Part shown: in pieces, positions 1 through 6,718 of the stretch
Layout of the letters: every line of letters starts with the position of its first letter
Numbering within the stretch: the stretch's first letter is position 1
DNA from: Gammaproteobacteria bacterium
GTDB taxonomy: Bacteria; Pseudomonadota; Gammaproteobacteria; Thiomicrospirales; Thiomicrospiraceae
Direction: 5' to 3'
Assembly (NCBI GenBank): GCA_013153955.1
Contig: JAADDM010000287.1
Span: 1-8,887 of the forward strand
Length of the DNA stretch: 8,887 bases
Position numbers and translations under genes: made by a program
The notes under the pieces: generated by a model
What the model was told of the DNA's origin: nothing
Databases searched by the model: none
The model's input: only the letters and a program-made list of their open reading frames with translations

Positions 1-602
1 TCATAAATGACACAGGCGCCACAGCGGGGCTTGCGTGCGGTGCAGGTATAACGGCCATGTAAAATCATTAAATGGTGGGCTGGAATAATAAACGCTTTAG
101 GAATGACCTTGAGCAGCTTCATCTCAACTTCGAGTACATTTTTACCAGGTGCCAGTTTGGTTCTATTTGAGACTCTAAAGATGTGCGTGTCCACGGCCAT
201 TGTCGGGTGACCATAGGCAGTATTTAACACCACATTAGCCGTTTTACGCCCCACGCCGGGAAGGGCTTCTAAATCGGCTCGGTTGTCGGGTACGACTGAA
301 TCATGTTGTTCTACCAGCATCTTGCAGGTTTTAATCACATTGGCGGCTTTGGTGTTAAACAGGCCAATGGTTTTAATATAGGTTTTCAGGCCGTCTACAC
401 CTAGGGCATAGATGGCTTCAGGGGTATTCGCAACAGGGAAGAGCTTATCGGTGGCAATGTTCACGCCTTTATCGGTCGCTTGGGCGGAGAGGATGACGGC
501 AATCAACAGCTCAAAGGGCGTGCTGTAATTAAGCTCTGTCTCAGGGTTGGGAATGGCTTCGCTTAAGCGTTCAAATATTTCTTGGCGTTTCTGTTTGTTC
601 AT
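1..602 (-). CDS. nth: Endonuclease III (DNA glycosylase/AP lyase), 3' end cut by window edge
   Basis: This is a base-excision repair enzyme that removes oxidised pyrimidines from DNA and nicks the resulting abasic site. I translated it by hand from the ATG at 602-600; 200 codons are present and the frame runs off the left edge. The helix-hairpin-helix lies at residues 112-121 (LEALPGVGRK), with catalytic Lys120 and Asp138 (in AVDTHIFRV), the same numbers as in the E. coli enzyme. Three of the four cysteines of the C-terminal [4Fe-4S] loop are visible (C187, C194, C197; spacing C-x6-C-x2-C). The fourth is expected about six residues beyond C197, outside the window. The family is near 211 residues, so only about ten are missing. 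It follows rsxE by 76 bp on the same strand, as in enterobacteria, and is probably co-transcribed with the Rnf genes. No strong Shine-Dalgarno precedes the ATG. Identity is very secure. Confidence 0.96.
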   Translation of the reverse strand, partial: MNKQKRQEIFERLSEAIPNPETELNYSTPFELLIAVILSAQATDKGVNIATDKLFPVANTPEAIYALGVDGLKTYIKTIGLFNTKAANVIKTCKMLVEQHDSVVPDNRADLEALPGVGRKTANVVLNTAYGHPTMAVDTHIFRVSNRTKLAPGKNVLEVEMKLLKVIPKAFIIPAHHLMILHGRYTCTARKPRCGACVIY

Positions 603-625
603 AAGTCACTTTGTTGGCTCTATCG

Positions 626-686
626 GGTTATGAGTCTGGGTGAAGATTTTAGTCAAGCATTTTGGTTATGAGTACTGGTTATGAGT
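626..686 (-). repeat. Three direct copies of a 10-bp motif spanning the rsxE stop and the rsxE-nth spacer
   Basis: On the coding strand the 10-mer ACTCATAACC occurs at 686-677, 673-664 and 635-626, all in the same orientation. The first two are spaced 13 bp start to start, forming a tandem pair; the third is 38 bp further on. The first copy contains the TAA stop of rsxE (681-679). The sequence shows exact identity of all three copies. Whether they are a replication-slippage relic around the stop codon or a binding or processing site is not known. No hairpin terminator is visible in this 76-bp spacer, so nothing here argues against readthrough from rsxE into nth. Confidence 0.7.
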
Positions 687-1440
687 TTGGGTTGATAGGG
701 CTACTTACTGCAATTTGAATGCCTAAAGCATTCTGTTGCTTACTGAGTTTTTTGGCATCAATGTAGTTTTTATAAGCGATGATGAGCCCTAACCCAATGA
801 AAGCACCAGGGGGTAAAATCGCGAGCAGCACACCTTGATAGCTATCACTAAAGTGAATGGTCCAATCACGAGCGCCTTCACCAAACATTAGGTAGGCCTG
901 GTCAAATAGTGTTCCACTGCCAATCATCTCACGTGCCGCACCCAGCAGTACCAAAATAAACAGAAAGCCTAGCCCCATAAAAAAGCCATCGAGAAGGGCT
1001 TTATCAACGGTATTTTTGGACGCATAAGCTTCTGCACGACCTAAGATGGCACAGTTGGTGACGATGAGGGGGATAAAAATACCCAGTATGCCGTGTAGTG
1101 TATGAAAATAAGCATTCATTAACAGGTCGATGACAGTAACAGCGGTGGCGATAATGGCAATAAAAACAGGGATACGAATCTCATCAGAGACGTGATCTCT
1201 AATCAACGAAACCAAAACATTAGAGAGCATGAGTACAACCAGTGTTGCCAGTCCGAGCCCTAGGCCATTAACGGTATTATTAGAGACCGCCAATAGTGGG
1301 CACAGCCCCAAAAGAGCAACCAGTGCTTGGTTGTTCTTCCACAGTCCGTTATCCATAATCTGTTTGTACTCGCTCCAGCGCGACTTTTTAAGGCTGCTCG
1401 CTGAGGGAGTCGATTCAGAAGCGCTTGATGCGTTACTCAT
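679..1440 (-). CDS. rsxE: Electron transport complex subunit RsxE/RnfE
   Basis: This is an integral membrane subunit of the Rnf complex, homologous to RsxA and to NqrD of the Na+-translocating NADH:quinone reductase. It is 253 aa with about six membrane segments. Family hallmarks seen are GLWKNN (32-37), LLGLCPLLAVS (43-53), FIPLIVTNC (122-130), GRAEA (134-138) and PPGAFIGLGL (210-219). Cys47 and Cys130 sit in the pseudo-symmetric half-membrane helices and, with the RsxA pair, should ligate one iron-sulfur cluster. The ATG at 1440 overlaps the rsxG stop by 8 bp (ATGAGTAA) and has a GGAG at good spacing, so I prefer it although it adds 28 Ser/Ala-rich residues before the region matching the E. 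coli N-terminus. Met29 (1356) is the alternative start but lacks a clear ribosome site. Translation is probably coupled to rsxG. Confidence 0.96.
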   Translation of the reverse strand: MSNASSASESTPSASSLKKSRWSEYKQIMDNGLWKNNQALVALLGLCPLLAVSNNTVNGLGLGLATLVVLMLSNVLVSLIRDHVSDEIRIPVFIAIIATAVTVIDLLMNAYFHTLHGILGIFIPLIVTNCAILGRAEAYASKNTVDKALLDGFFMGLGFLFILVLLGAAREMIGSGTLFDQAYLMFGEGARDWTIHFSDSYQGVLLAILPPGAFIGLGLIIAYKNYIDAKKLSKQQNALGIQIAVSSPINPNS

Positions 1441-2083
1441 AGAGTGTGTCTCCAGTCTGATTGATTAGCTGCAATGCGCGTTTAACAGCGCCAACAACGG
1501 CTCTAGGCGTGATGGTTGCGCCTGTAAATTGGTCAAAATCTCCGCCATCTTTTTTAACGGCCCAACGCGCTTCGTTATCCTCTCTTAGGCTACGGCCATT
1601 AAACTCAAGAATCCAAGGGTTTTTATAAAGTTCAATTTTGTCACCAAGGCCGGGCGTCTCTTTGTGCTTGAGTACCCGAACCCCTGATATTCTGCCATCA
1701 GGCAGTACGCCAATCAGCATGTAGATATTGCCGCTATAGCCATTGGGGGCAATGGCGCTAAAAATAATCCCAGCAGGTTGGTCGTCTAGTCGAGCACGAT
1801 AGACAGTAACGGGGCTTTCTGCGCCCAGAGCGGCTAACTGCTCAGGATCGGTTATTTCGAGTGTATCGCTTAAAGGGTCGTTATTGTAGAGGGCGTCAGG
1901 CAGCACCTGATTAAAGGTGTTTAGCAGGGTCTCTTTTTCGGCCTGTGCAATATAAGGGGCCGTGACATAGCGCACACCCAGTAGCAGAACAATACAGACA
2001 AAAACAAACAGGCTGAGCTTTAGGGCTGAATGGGTCATCGCTTTGAGTAGCACAGGGGTTGGGATTTCTGTTGATTGACTCAT
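1433..2083 (-). CDS. rsxG: Electron transport complex subunit RsxG/RnfG, covalent FMN protein
   Basis: This Rnf subunit has one N-terminal membrane anchor (about residues 20-42) and a periplasmic FMN-binding domain, homologous to NqrC. It is 216 aa, the usual size. The flavinylation motif D-x-x-T-G-A-T lies at 184-190 (DQFTGAT), with Thr190 the expected acceptor for FMN attached by ApbE through a phosphoester bond; Thr192 follows. Other conserved stretches are LPDGRISGVRV (127-137), HKETPGLGDKI (140-150) and GGDFDQF (180-186). ApbE is not encoded here and must lie elsewhere. The ATG at 2083 is 11 bp after rsxD and has the best ribosome binding site in the cluster. Its last codons overlap the rsxE start by 8 bp. 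It passes electrons within the complex; the precise route is known only from work on other species. Confidence 0.97.
   Translation of the reverse strand: MSQSTEIPTPVLLKAMTHSALKLSLFVFVCIVLLLGVRYVTAPYIAQAEKETLLNTFNQVLPDALYNNDPLSDTLEITDPEQLAALGAESPVTVYRARLDDQPAGIIFSAIAPNGYSGNIYMLIGVLPDGRISGVRVLKHKETPGLGDKIELYKNPWILEFNGRSLREDNEARWAVKKDGGDFDQFTGATITPRAVVGAVKRALQLINQTGDTLYE
1450..1453 (-). promoter_or_regulatory. Shine-Dalgarno GGAG for rsxE
   Basis: GGAG lies nine bases before the ATG at 1440, inside the last codons of rsxG. This supports the long start of RsxE over the internal Met29, which has no comparable purine run. Confidence 0.6.
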
Positions 2084-2085
2084 AA

Positions 2086-2096
2086 CTTCCTTCCTT
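2086..2096 (-). promoter_or_regulatory. Strong Shine-Dalgarno for rsxG
   Basis: AAGGAAGGAAG begins within the TAA stop of rsxD and fills nearly all of the 11-bp gap to the rsxG ATG. The first AAGGA is eight bases from the start codon. It is the longest purine-rich ribosome site in the cluster and should let rsxG start without relying fully on ribosomes ending rsxD. Confidence 0.75.
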
Positions 2097-3147
2097 ATCG
2101 ACGGTGACCAAATACACGGGGTTGCGTGTACTGGTCAATTAAAGGTACGGCGATGTTCATTAAAATAATGGCAAATGCGATGCCATCAGGAAAGGCACCC
2201 CAACTCCGAATAACATAGACCAATATACCAATGCCTGCGGCATAGATAAAACGGCCTTTTGGGGTGGTGCTGGCGGTGACAGGATCAGTAATAATAAAGA
2301 AAGCAGCCAGCATCGTCCCGCCGGAGAGTAGGACAAAATCAACCGGCGGATAGGTTGCAGGGTCAATGCTATGAAAAATAAAGCCCATCAGTGCGAGGCT
2401 ACCTAGAAAACCAACCGGAAATTGCCAGCGAATGGCTCGGATATAGAGCAGCCATAATCCTCCCAGCATAAAGATAAGATTGATCCACTCCCAACTCGTA
2501 AAGCCAAATAGATAATGGCTTTTTTGGGTTTCTGCACTCATTATTGGGTTAAGGGTTTCTACGACACTGATGCCCTGAGAAACGCCTATTCGCATCTCAT
2601 TTAAAGGGGTTGCCCCACTGATTGCATCCAAAGACATGCCTGGAATTTCCCCTGTAAATACAAGGTGGGCGGCGTCCATAAAGCCCATGTAGTATCCCGT
2701 GACTTCGGAAGGGGCAACCCACATGGTCATCTGAATGGGAAAGGAGATGAGTAGAAAGGCATAGCCCAACATTGCTGGGTTAAAAGGGTTGTAGCCTAAG
2801 CCACCATAGAGGTGTTTACCAAAAATAAGGGCAAATGCACTGCCTGAGATAATTAACCACCAAGGTGCACCAGGCGGAATACAGAAGACCAAGCCTGTGA
2901 TGGTGATGAGCGCACTCATGTCGGTTAAAAAGGGCATGACAGGGCGGCCGCGAAGCTTAAGCATCGTGTATTCAACGACGATGAGGGTTGCGACCGCCAA
3001 TAACCACTGGATGACGATGCCAAAGCCAAAGAAATAGATGTAAGCGATTAAGGCAGGAAAGGCCGCTACCTGTACCTGTAGCATGACTTTACGCACGTTT
3101 TGGGCGTTATGCGTATAAGGGGAGGAGGTGGGAATAGGGGCGTTCAC
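2095..3147 (-). CDS. rsxD: Electron transport complex subunit RsxD/RnfD, covalent FMN membrane protein
   Basis: This polytopic membrane subunit of Rnf is homologous to NqrB and is 350 aa, normal for the family. Visible hallmarks are SSPYTHN near the N-terminus (8-14), GGLGYNPFNPAM (115-126) followed by LLISFP (132-137), TDPVTAST in the C-terminal third, a RSWGAFPDGIAFA segment and a PRVFGHRR end. The flavinylation motif D-x-x-S-G-A-T is at 174-180, with Thr180 the expected FMN acceptor, equivalent to the modified Thr of Vibrio RnfD. Roughly ten hydrophobic segments can be picked out. The start is a GTG (3147-3145) directly abutting the rsxC TAA. The match to E. coli RsxD from SSPYTHN onwards makes this start convincing, since the next Met is residue 22, beyond the conserved region. 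An AGGA lies about ten bases upstream. Confidence 0.97.
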   Translation of the reverse strand: MNAPIPTSSPYTHNAQNVRKVMLQVQVAAFPALIAYIYFFGFGIVIQWLLAVATLIVVEYTMLKLRGRPVMPFLTDMSALITITGLVFCIPPGAPWWLIISGSAFALIFGKHLYGGLGYNPFNPAMLGYAFLLISFPIQMTMWVAPSEVTGYYMGFMDAAHLVFTGEIPGMSLDAISGATPLNEMRIGVSQGISVVETLNPIMSAETQKSHYLFGFTSWEWINLIFMLGGLWLLYIRAIRWQFPVGFLGSLALMGFIFHSIDPATYPPVDFVLLSGGTMLAAFFIITDPVTASTTPKGRFIYAAGIGILVYVIRSWGAFPDGIAFAIILMNIAVPLIDQYTQPRVFGHRR

Positions 3148-5526
3148 TTAATTAGATTCCTGTTGCTTAGCGGCCTTACGTTCAGCCGCGCGTTTACGGG
3201 CTGCTGCCATCGCTTTTTGACGTTTATTTTGTACCGAGTCTTGACCCGTTGATGGGGTGTCTACATTTTGAGTGCGCGAAGGCTCAGGCTTACGCGCTGC
3301 TTTAGCCGCTAACTTTGCGCGCTCAACCGCAAGCTTACGGGCAGCTTCTTTTTCAGAAGCTGCAGTCGGCTCACTGGCAACGGTTAAATCAGTTTGCGTG
3401 GCTTTATTAACAGCGCTTGTATCAGGTTCATCCGCTATTTTGGGCACACTATTTTTTTCAGCAGCTTTGGCTTGAGCGCGCTTTTTAGCAGCTGCCATCG
3501 CCGCTTTCTTGGCGGCCTCTTTGGCAGAGTTTTTAGTCGCATCTTCTGTTATTTTTTGGTCGCTATTTTTTTTAGCGGCTTTGGCTTGAGCACGCTTTTT
3601 AGCAGCCGCCATCGCCGCTTTCTTGGTGGCCTCTTTGGCAGAGTTTTTAGACGTATCTTCTGTTATTTTTTGGTCGCTATTTTTTTCAGCGGCTTTGGCC
3701 TGAGCGCGCTTTTTAGCAGCCGCCATCGCTGCGTTACGTGCGGCTACTTTTGGATTCTTTTCATCCCCAGCGGCTTTGCTGGCTTTTTTAGCTGCATCGA
3801 TGGCCTTTTGGCGTGCCGCAGGAATAGGTTTCGTCTCCGATGGAGTCACTGGACTGGCTTCAGAAGAGGGGGCTACTGAACCAGTTGCTGAGTCAGAGTC
3901 CAGCCCCGTGGCTTGTTTGGCTGCACGTTTTGCTGCGGCCGCACGAGCAGCCGCTGCCGCTGCACTGGATTTTTTGGTGTTTTTGGCGGCGGATTCGCCC
4001 GCTTCTGAAGCTTGAGCGGCCTGCTTTTTGACAGCCGCTTTTTTCGCTTTAAGCCTCGCTTCACGTTCCTGCTTCTCGCGCTCAATACGGGCGAGTTTAA
4101 ACTCATGTCGCTGCTTGGCCAACTCGACCGCTTTAGCCTCTTGATGAATGGATTTTATTTCTGATTTTGCATGTCGATAATATTGCACCAGTGGAATGTG
4201 GCTTGGACAGACATAACTACAGCAACCACACTCAATACAGTCTGATATATTGAGCTTTTCTACTTTCTCAAACTCATGGGCTTGGCTATGCCAATACATC
4301 TGCTGCGGCAGTAGATTGACAGGGCAGGCATCCATACACTCGCCGCATCGAATACACGGCATCTGCATCTGTTGTGGTTCAGGTGGGTTAGCAAGAATAC
4401 AGTTCGTGGTTTTGATCACTGGCACATGGTTGTTCAATACTTGAAAGCCCATCATTGGTCCGCCCATAATGAGCGGGTAGTTGATGGGGGTAAGCGGTTC
4501 TGCAGCTTGGACTAAATACTCAAAAGGGGTGCCGATTAACGCTTTAATATTAAAGGGCTTTGCTAGCCCTGTTCCAGATACCGTGACCAAGCGTTCTGTT
4601 AAAGGTTCACCTAGGTGAACCGCACGGTAGATGGCTGCAAAGGTTGCCACGTTCATCATTAACAACCCCAAATCAATGGCGTGTGTTTTTTGAGGCATCT
4701 CAATGCCAACCAGTTCCTGAATCAGCTGTTTTTGTCCGCCCATCGGATAGGCGGTTTCAACAGTGATGATGGAGACAATACTATCTTGAGCAGCGGCTTG
4801 CATTGCTTGAATCGCTTGTGGCTTATTTGACTCAATACCACAGAGCACTTTTTGTGCACCGAGTGCCTGCGCAGTAAAAAGCGCGCCTTGGATAATCTCT
4901 TCTGCTTGGGTCTGCATGAGCAGGTCATCACAGGTGATAAAAGGCTCGCACTCAGCTCCGTTAATTAGGAGGGTATGTACCTTGCCTTGCACTTTTGGAA
5001 TTTTAGCGTAGGTTGGAAAGCCCGCACCGCCCATGCCGATGATTCCTGCATTAAAGAGTGTCTCTTTTAGCGCTTGTGGGGAGTCTGGAGCCTTGCCTGA
5101 ACTGTTCAGTACATTCTCAAGGGCGAGGTGTTTTAAGTCAGGCTTGAGAATAATTGATAGCCCATCTAGCCCTGAAGCATGTGGTAGTGGGGCTGGCTCA
5201 ATGGCTTCAATCGTTCCTGACGTTGGTGCGTGAATGGGCACAACAAGTGCCTTAGAAGCGTCTTTATGCGATCGTGCAATCAGCTGATTTTTTTTGACGT
5301 AGCTTCCAACCTTAACCAACAACTCCGCAGGCTGTCCTACGGGTTGCTGTAGCGGCAAAATAAGACGGTCAGGAATAATCTGTGCTCGAATGGGTTGTCG
5401 CGCTGACAAAGATTTGTAGTGTGCGGGAAATACGCCGCCATGAAAGCGGTGTAAAAGACGTTTTGCCATCGGGTAGACAACGGCAATGGCTTGAATGGCT
5501 TGGCGGATTAAAGGGAGTTGTGCCAT
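3148..5526 (-). CDS. rsxC: Electron transport complex subunit RsxC/RnfC with long Ala/Lys-rich C-terminal tail
   Basis: This is the peripheral subunit that binds NADH and FMN on the cytoplasmic face and exchanges electrons with RsxB. The 792-aa protein has three parts. An N-terminal barrel-sandwich region begins with the signature FHGGVFPAHYKSLS (28-41). A Rossmann-like core like that of complex I 51-kDa (NuoF) carries the glycine-rich GIIGMGGAGFPTYAK (161-175) and INGAECEPF (188-196). Two [4Fe-4S] motifs follow: C391, C394, C397, C401 and C430, C433, C436, C440. From about 451 to the end the chain is a low-complexity Ala/Lys/Glu tail predicted to be helical or coiled-coil, with a 38-residue tandem repeat at 601-676 and a partial third copy from 677. 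Long repetitive tails are known in enterobacterial RsxC, but their role is unclear. The ATG overlaps the rsxB TAA by one base (TAATG) with only a weak ribosome site, so translation is probably coupled to rsxB. Confidence 0.97.
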   Translation of the reverse strand: MAQLPLIRQAIQAIAVVYPMAKRLLHRFHGGVFPAHYKSLSARQPIRAQIIPDRLILPLQQPVGQPAELLVKVGSYVKKNQLIARSHKDASKALVVPIHAPTSGTIEAIEPAPLPHASGLDGLSIILKPDLKHLALENVLNSSGKAPDSPQALKETLFNAGIIGMGGAGFPTYAKIPKVQGKVHTLLINGAECEPFITCDDLLMQTQAEEIIQGALFTAQALGAQKVLCGIESNKPQAIQAMQAAAQDSIVSIITVETAYPMGGQKQLIQELVGIEMPQKTHAIDLGLLMMNVATFAAIYRAVHLGEPLTERLVTVSGTGLAKPFNIKALIGTPFEYLVQAAEPLTPINYPLIMGGPMMGFQVLNNHVPVIKTTNCILANPPEPQQMQMPCIRCGECMDACPVNLLPQQMYWHSQAHEFEKVEKLNISDCIECGCCSYVCPSHIPLVQYYRHAKSEIKSIHQEAKAVELAKQRHEFKLARIEREKQEREARLKAKKAAVKKQAAQASEAGESAAKNTKKSSAAAAAARAAAAKRAAKQATGLDSDSATGSVAPSSEASPVTPSETKPIPAARQKAIDAAKKASKAAGDEKNPKVAARNAAMAAAKKRAQAKAAEKNSDQKITEDTSKNSAKEATKKAAMAAAKKRAQAKAAKKNSDQKITEDATKNSAKEAAKKAAMAAAKKRAQAKAAEKNSVPKIADEPDTSAVNKATQTDLTVASEPTAASEKEAARKLAVERAKLAAKAARKPEPSRTQNVDTPSTGQDSVQNKRQKAMAAARKRAAERKAAKQQESN
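3448..3726 (-). repeat. 114-bp tandem repeat in the rsxC tail (two full copies and a partial third)
   Basis: Copy 1 is 3726-3613, copy 2 is 3612-3499, and a partial copy 3 runs from 3498 to about 3448. By direct comparison copies 1 and 2 match at 108 of 114 bases, with two of the six differences silent. Each full copy encodes 38 residues beginning MAAAKKRAQAKAA and ending KKAA. Copy 3 keeps about the first 17 codons and then diverges. The period is a multiple of three, so copy-number change keeps rsxC in frame. Shorter, older relatives of the same unit occur at about residues 769-787, showing repeated expansion of one helical module. Confidence 0.93.
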
Positions 5527-6113
5527 TAGAGATCTCGCTCGTTAATGGTAACTTGCTCTTTGGATATTTGAATAATGGCTGTTTCTGCGGGGTCCGGCCA
5601 CTGCCAAGTTTGCGGAGAGACTTTAGGCGGTAGCATATCAATACAGTCAACAGGGCAAACAGGCACGCATTTTTCACAGCCGGTACACTCCGATTGAATG
5701 ACGGTGTGCATGAGTTTGGTCGCGCCTAATATCGCATCGACAGGACAAGCCTTAATGCAGAGTACGCAGCCGATACAGACATCCTCATCAATAAAGGCGG
5801 TCTCCTTAACAGCGGGGGCTTCATTTTCGGCATCCATCTCTTTGGGTTCAAGGCCTGTGATTTCGGAGATAAGAATCATGACTTCATGCCCGCCTGGGAC
5901 GCAGAGGTTCACCTCGGTCTCTTCGTTAGATAGCGCGTCTGCATAGGGTTTACAGCCCGGGAAACCACACTGTCCACACTGCGTTTGCGGCAAAATTTTA
6001 TCAATCTGCTCTGAGACGGGGTTGCCTTCGACTTTAAAGCGAATCGCGGCATAGCCTAGAAGCAGGCCAAAGATGAGTGCCAAACCGACAAAAATAATAA
6101 TTGCTTCAATCAT
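5526..6113 (-). CDS. rsxB: Electron transport complex subunit RsxB/RnfB, iron-sulfur protein
   Basis: RnfB-type subunit that carries electrons between the membrane core, RsxC and soluble ferredoxin. Numbering from the TTG at 6119, it has one N-terminal membrane helix (about 4-26). A [4Fe-4S] domain follows with C48, C51, C56 and C73 (C-G-Q-C-G-F-P-G-C spacing), then two ferredoxin-type clusters: C115, C118, C121, C125 and C145, C148, C151, C155, both ending CP. The length of 195-197 aa is normal. Two starts compete: TTG at 6119-6117, or ATG at 6113-6111 two codons later. I list the ATG because it is the stronger codon and has a GAG nine bases upstream, but the TTG would give an MN- start like that of E. 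coli RsxB. The gap from rsxA is 13 or 19 bp and the stop overlaps the rsxC start by one base. Confidence 0.96.
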   Translation of the reverse strand: MIEAIIIFVGLALIFGLLLGYAAIRFKVEGNPVSEQIDKILPQTQCGQCGFPGCKPYADALSNEETEVNLCVPGGHEVMILISEITGLEPKEMDAENEAPAVKETAFIDEDVCIGCVLCIKACPVDAILGATKLMHTVIQSECTGCEKCVPVCPVDCIDMLPPKVSPQTWQWPDPAETAIIQISKEQVTINERDL

Positions 6114-6132
6114 ATTCAATCACTCTGCCTGT

Positions 6133-6708
6133 TTATACCAATCCGCCAAAGCCCATAAAGGCCATGGACATAAGCCCAGCAGTAATCAGTGCGATGGGAG
6201 CGCCTTTAAAGGGGCCTGGAACATCGGCAACATCAATGCGTTCACGAATGGAGGCAAATAGCACCATGACCAGCGTAAAGCCCACCGCAGCGCCAAACCC
6301 AAAGACAGCCGATTCGATAAAGTCGTTTTTTTCTCCGACGTTTAGCAGAGCAACGCCTAATACAGCACAGTTGGTGGTGATAAGGGGCAGATAGATTCCG
6401 AGTACTTGGTAGAGTGCTGGGCTGGTTTTATGAATGGCCATTTCGGTAAAGCCGACCACAGCTGCGATGGCTAAAATAAAGGCGATGGTTTGCAGATACT
6501 CTAAGCCAAAAGGCTGTAGAAGGTAGGTATAGATGATGTAACTGAGTACGGAGGATAGGGTGAGTACAAACGTCGTTGCAAGCCCCATGCCTAAAGCGGC
6601 ATCTGTCTTTTTTGAAACCCCCATAAAAGGGCAGAGCCCCAGAAATTTAACCAATACGAAGTTATTGACGAGTACGGTACTGATCAAAATTAAAACGTAA
6701 TCTTGCAT
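6133..6708 (-). CDS. rsxA: Electron transport complex subunit RsxA/RnfA
   Basis: This is an integral membrane subunit of Rnf, homologous to RsxE and to NqrE, 191 aa with about six membrane helices. It is the most conserved subunit of the set and matches E. coli RsxA along its whole length: VNNFVLVKFLGLCPFMGVSKK (14-34), FTEM (87-90), KTSPALY (94-100), LPLITTNCAVLGVALLN (107-123), SIRERI (153-158) and LITAGLMSMAFMGF near the end. Cys26 and Cys114 are the conserved membrane cysteines thought to bind an iron-sulfur cluster together with Cys47 and Cys130 of RsxE. It is the first Rnf gene, 39 bp after metG. No terminator is visible between them, so it may be read from metG or from a promoter I cannot identify. 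The ATG at 6708 is preceded by AGGAG. Confidence 0.98.
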   Translation of the reverse strand: MQDYVLILISTVLVNNFVLVKFLGLCPFMGVSKKTDAALGMGLATTFVLTLSSVLSYIIYTYLLQPFGLEYLQTIAFILAIAAVVGFTEMAIHKTSPALYQVLGIYLPLITTNCAVLGVALLNVGEKNDFIESAVFGFGAAVGFTLVMVLFASIRERIDVADVPGPFKGAPIALITAGLMSMAFMGFGGLV

Positions 6709-6713
6709 TGGAG

Positions 6714-6718
6714 CTCCT
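6714..6718 (-). promoter_or_regulatory. Shine-Dalgarno AGGAG for rsxA
   Basis: AGGAG stands five bases before the rsxA ATG, a slightly short spacing. It is part of the 8-bp palindrome GGAGCTCC (6710-6717). The palindrome has no loop, so it is unlikely to form a hairpin that hides the site. Confidence 0.65.

Noticed and set aside
3448..3726. Regular repeats considered as a CRISPR array
   Set aside because: Copies are contiguous with no unique spacers and keep the reading frame of rsxC, so this is a protein-coding tandem repeat.
3394..3879. Plus-strand open frame of 161 codons with an internal Phe/Ser-rich repeat
   Set aside because: It is the antisense reading of the rsxC tandem repeat; its repetition simply mirrors the 114-bp units and it has no recognisable domain.
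3873..4106. Alternative minus-strand frame within the rsxC tail that could serve as a frameshift product
   Set aside because: It is a Lys/Arg/Pro-rich out-of-frame reading of the same low-complexity DNA, and I see no slippery site that would join it to rsxC.
6101..6394. Plus-strand open frame opposite rsxA and the rsxB start
   Set aside because: The minus strand encodes highly conserved RsxA here; the opposite frame is a shadow with low-complexity composition.
6710..6717. GGAGCTCC palindrome before rsxA as an operator or hairpin
   Set aside because: It is only 8 bp with no loop and is explained by the ribosome binding site; no second half-site is visible.
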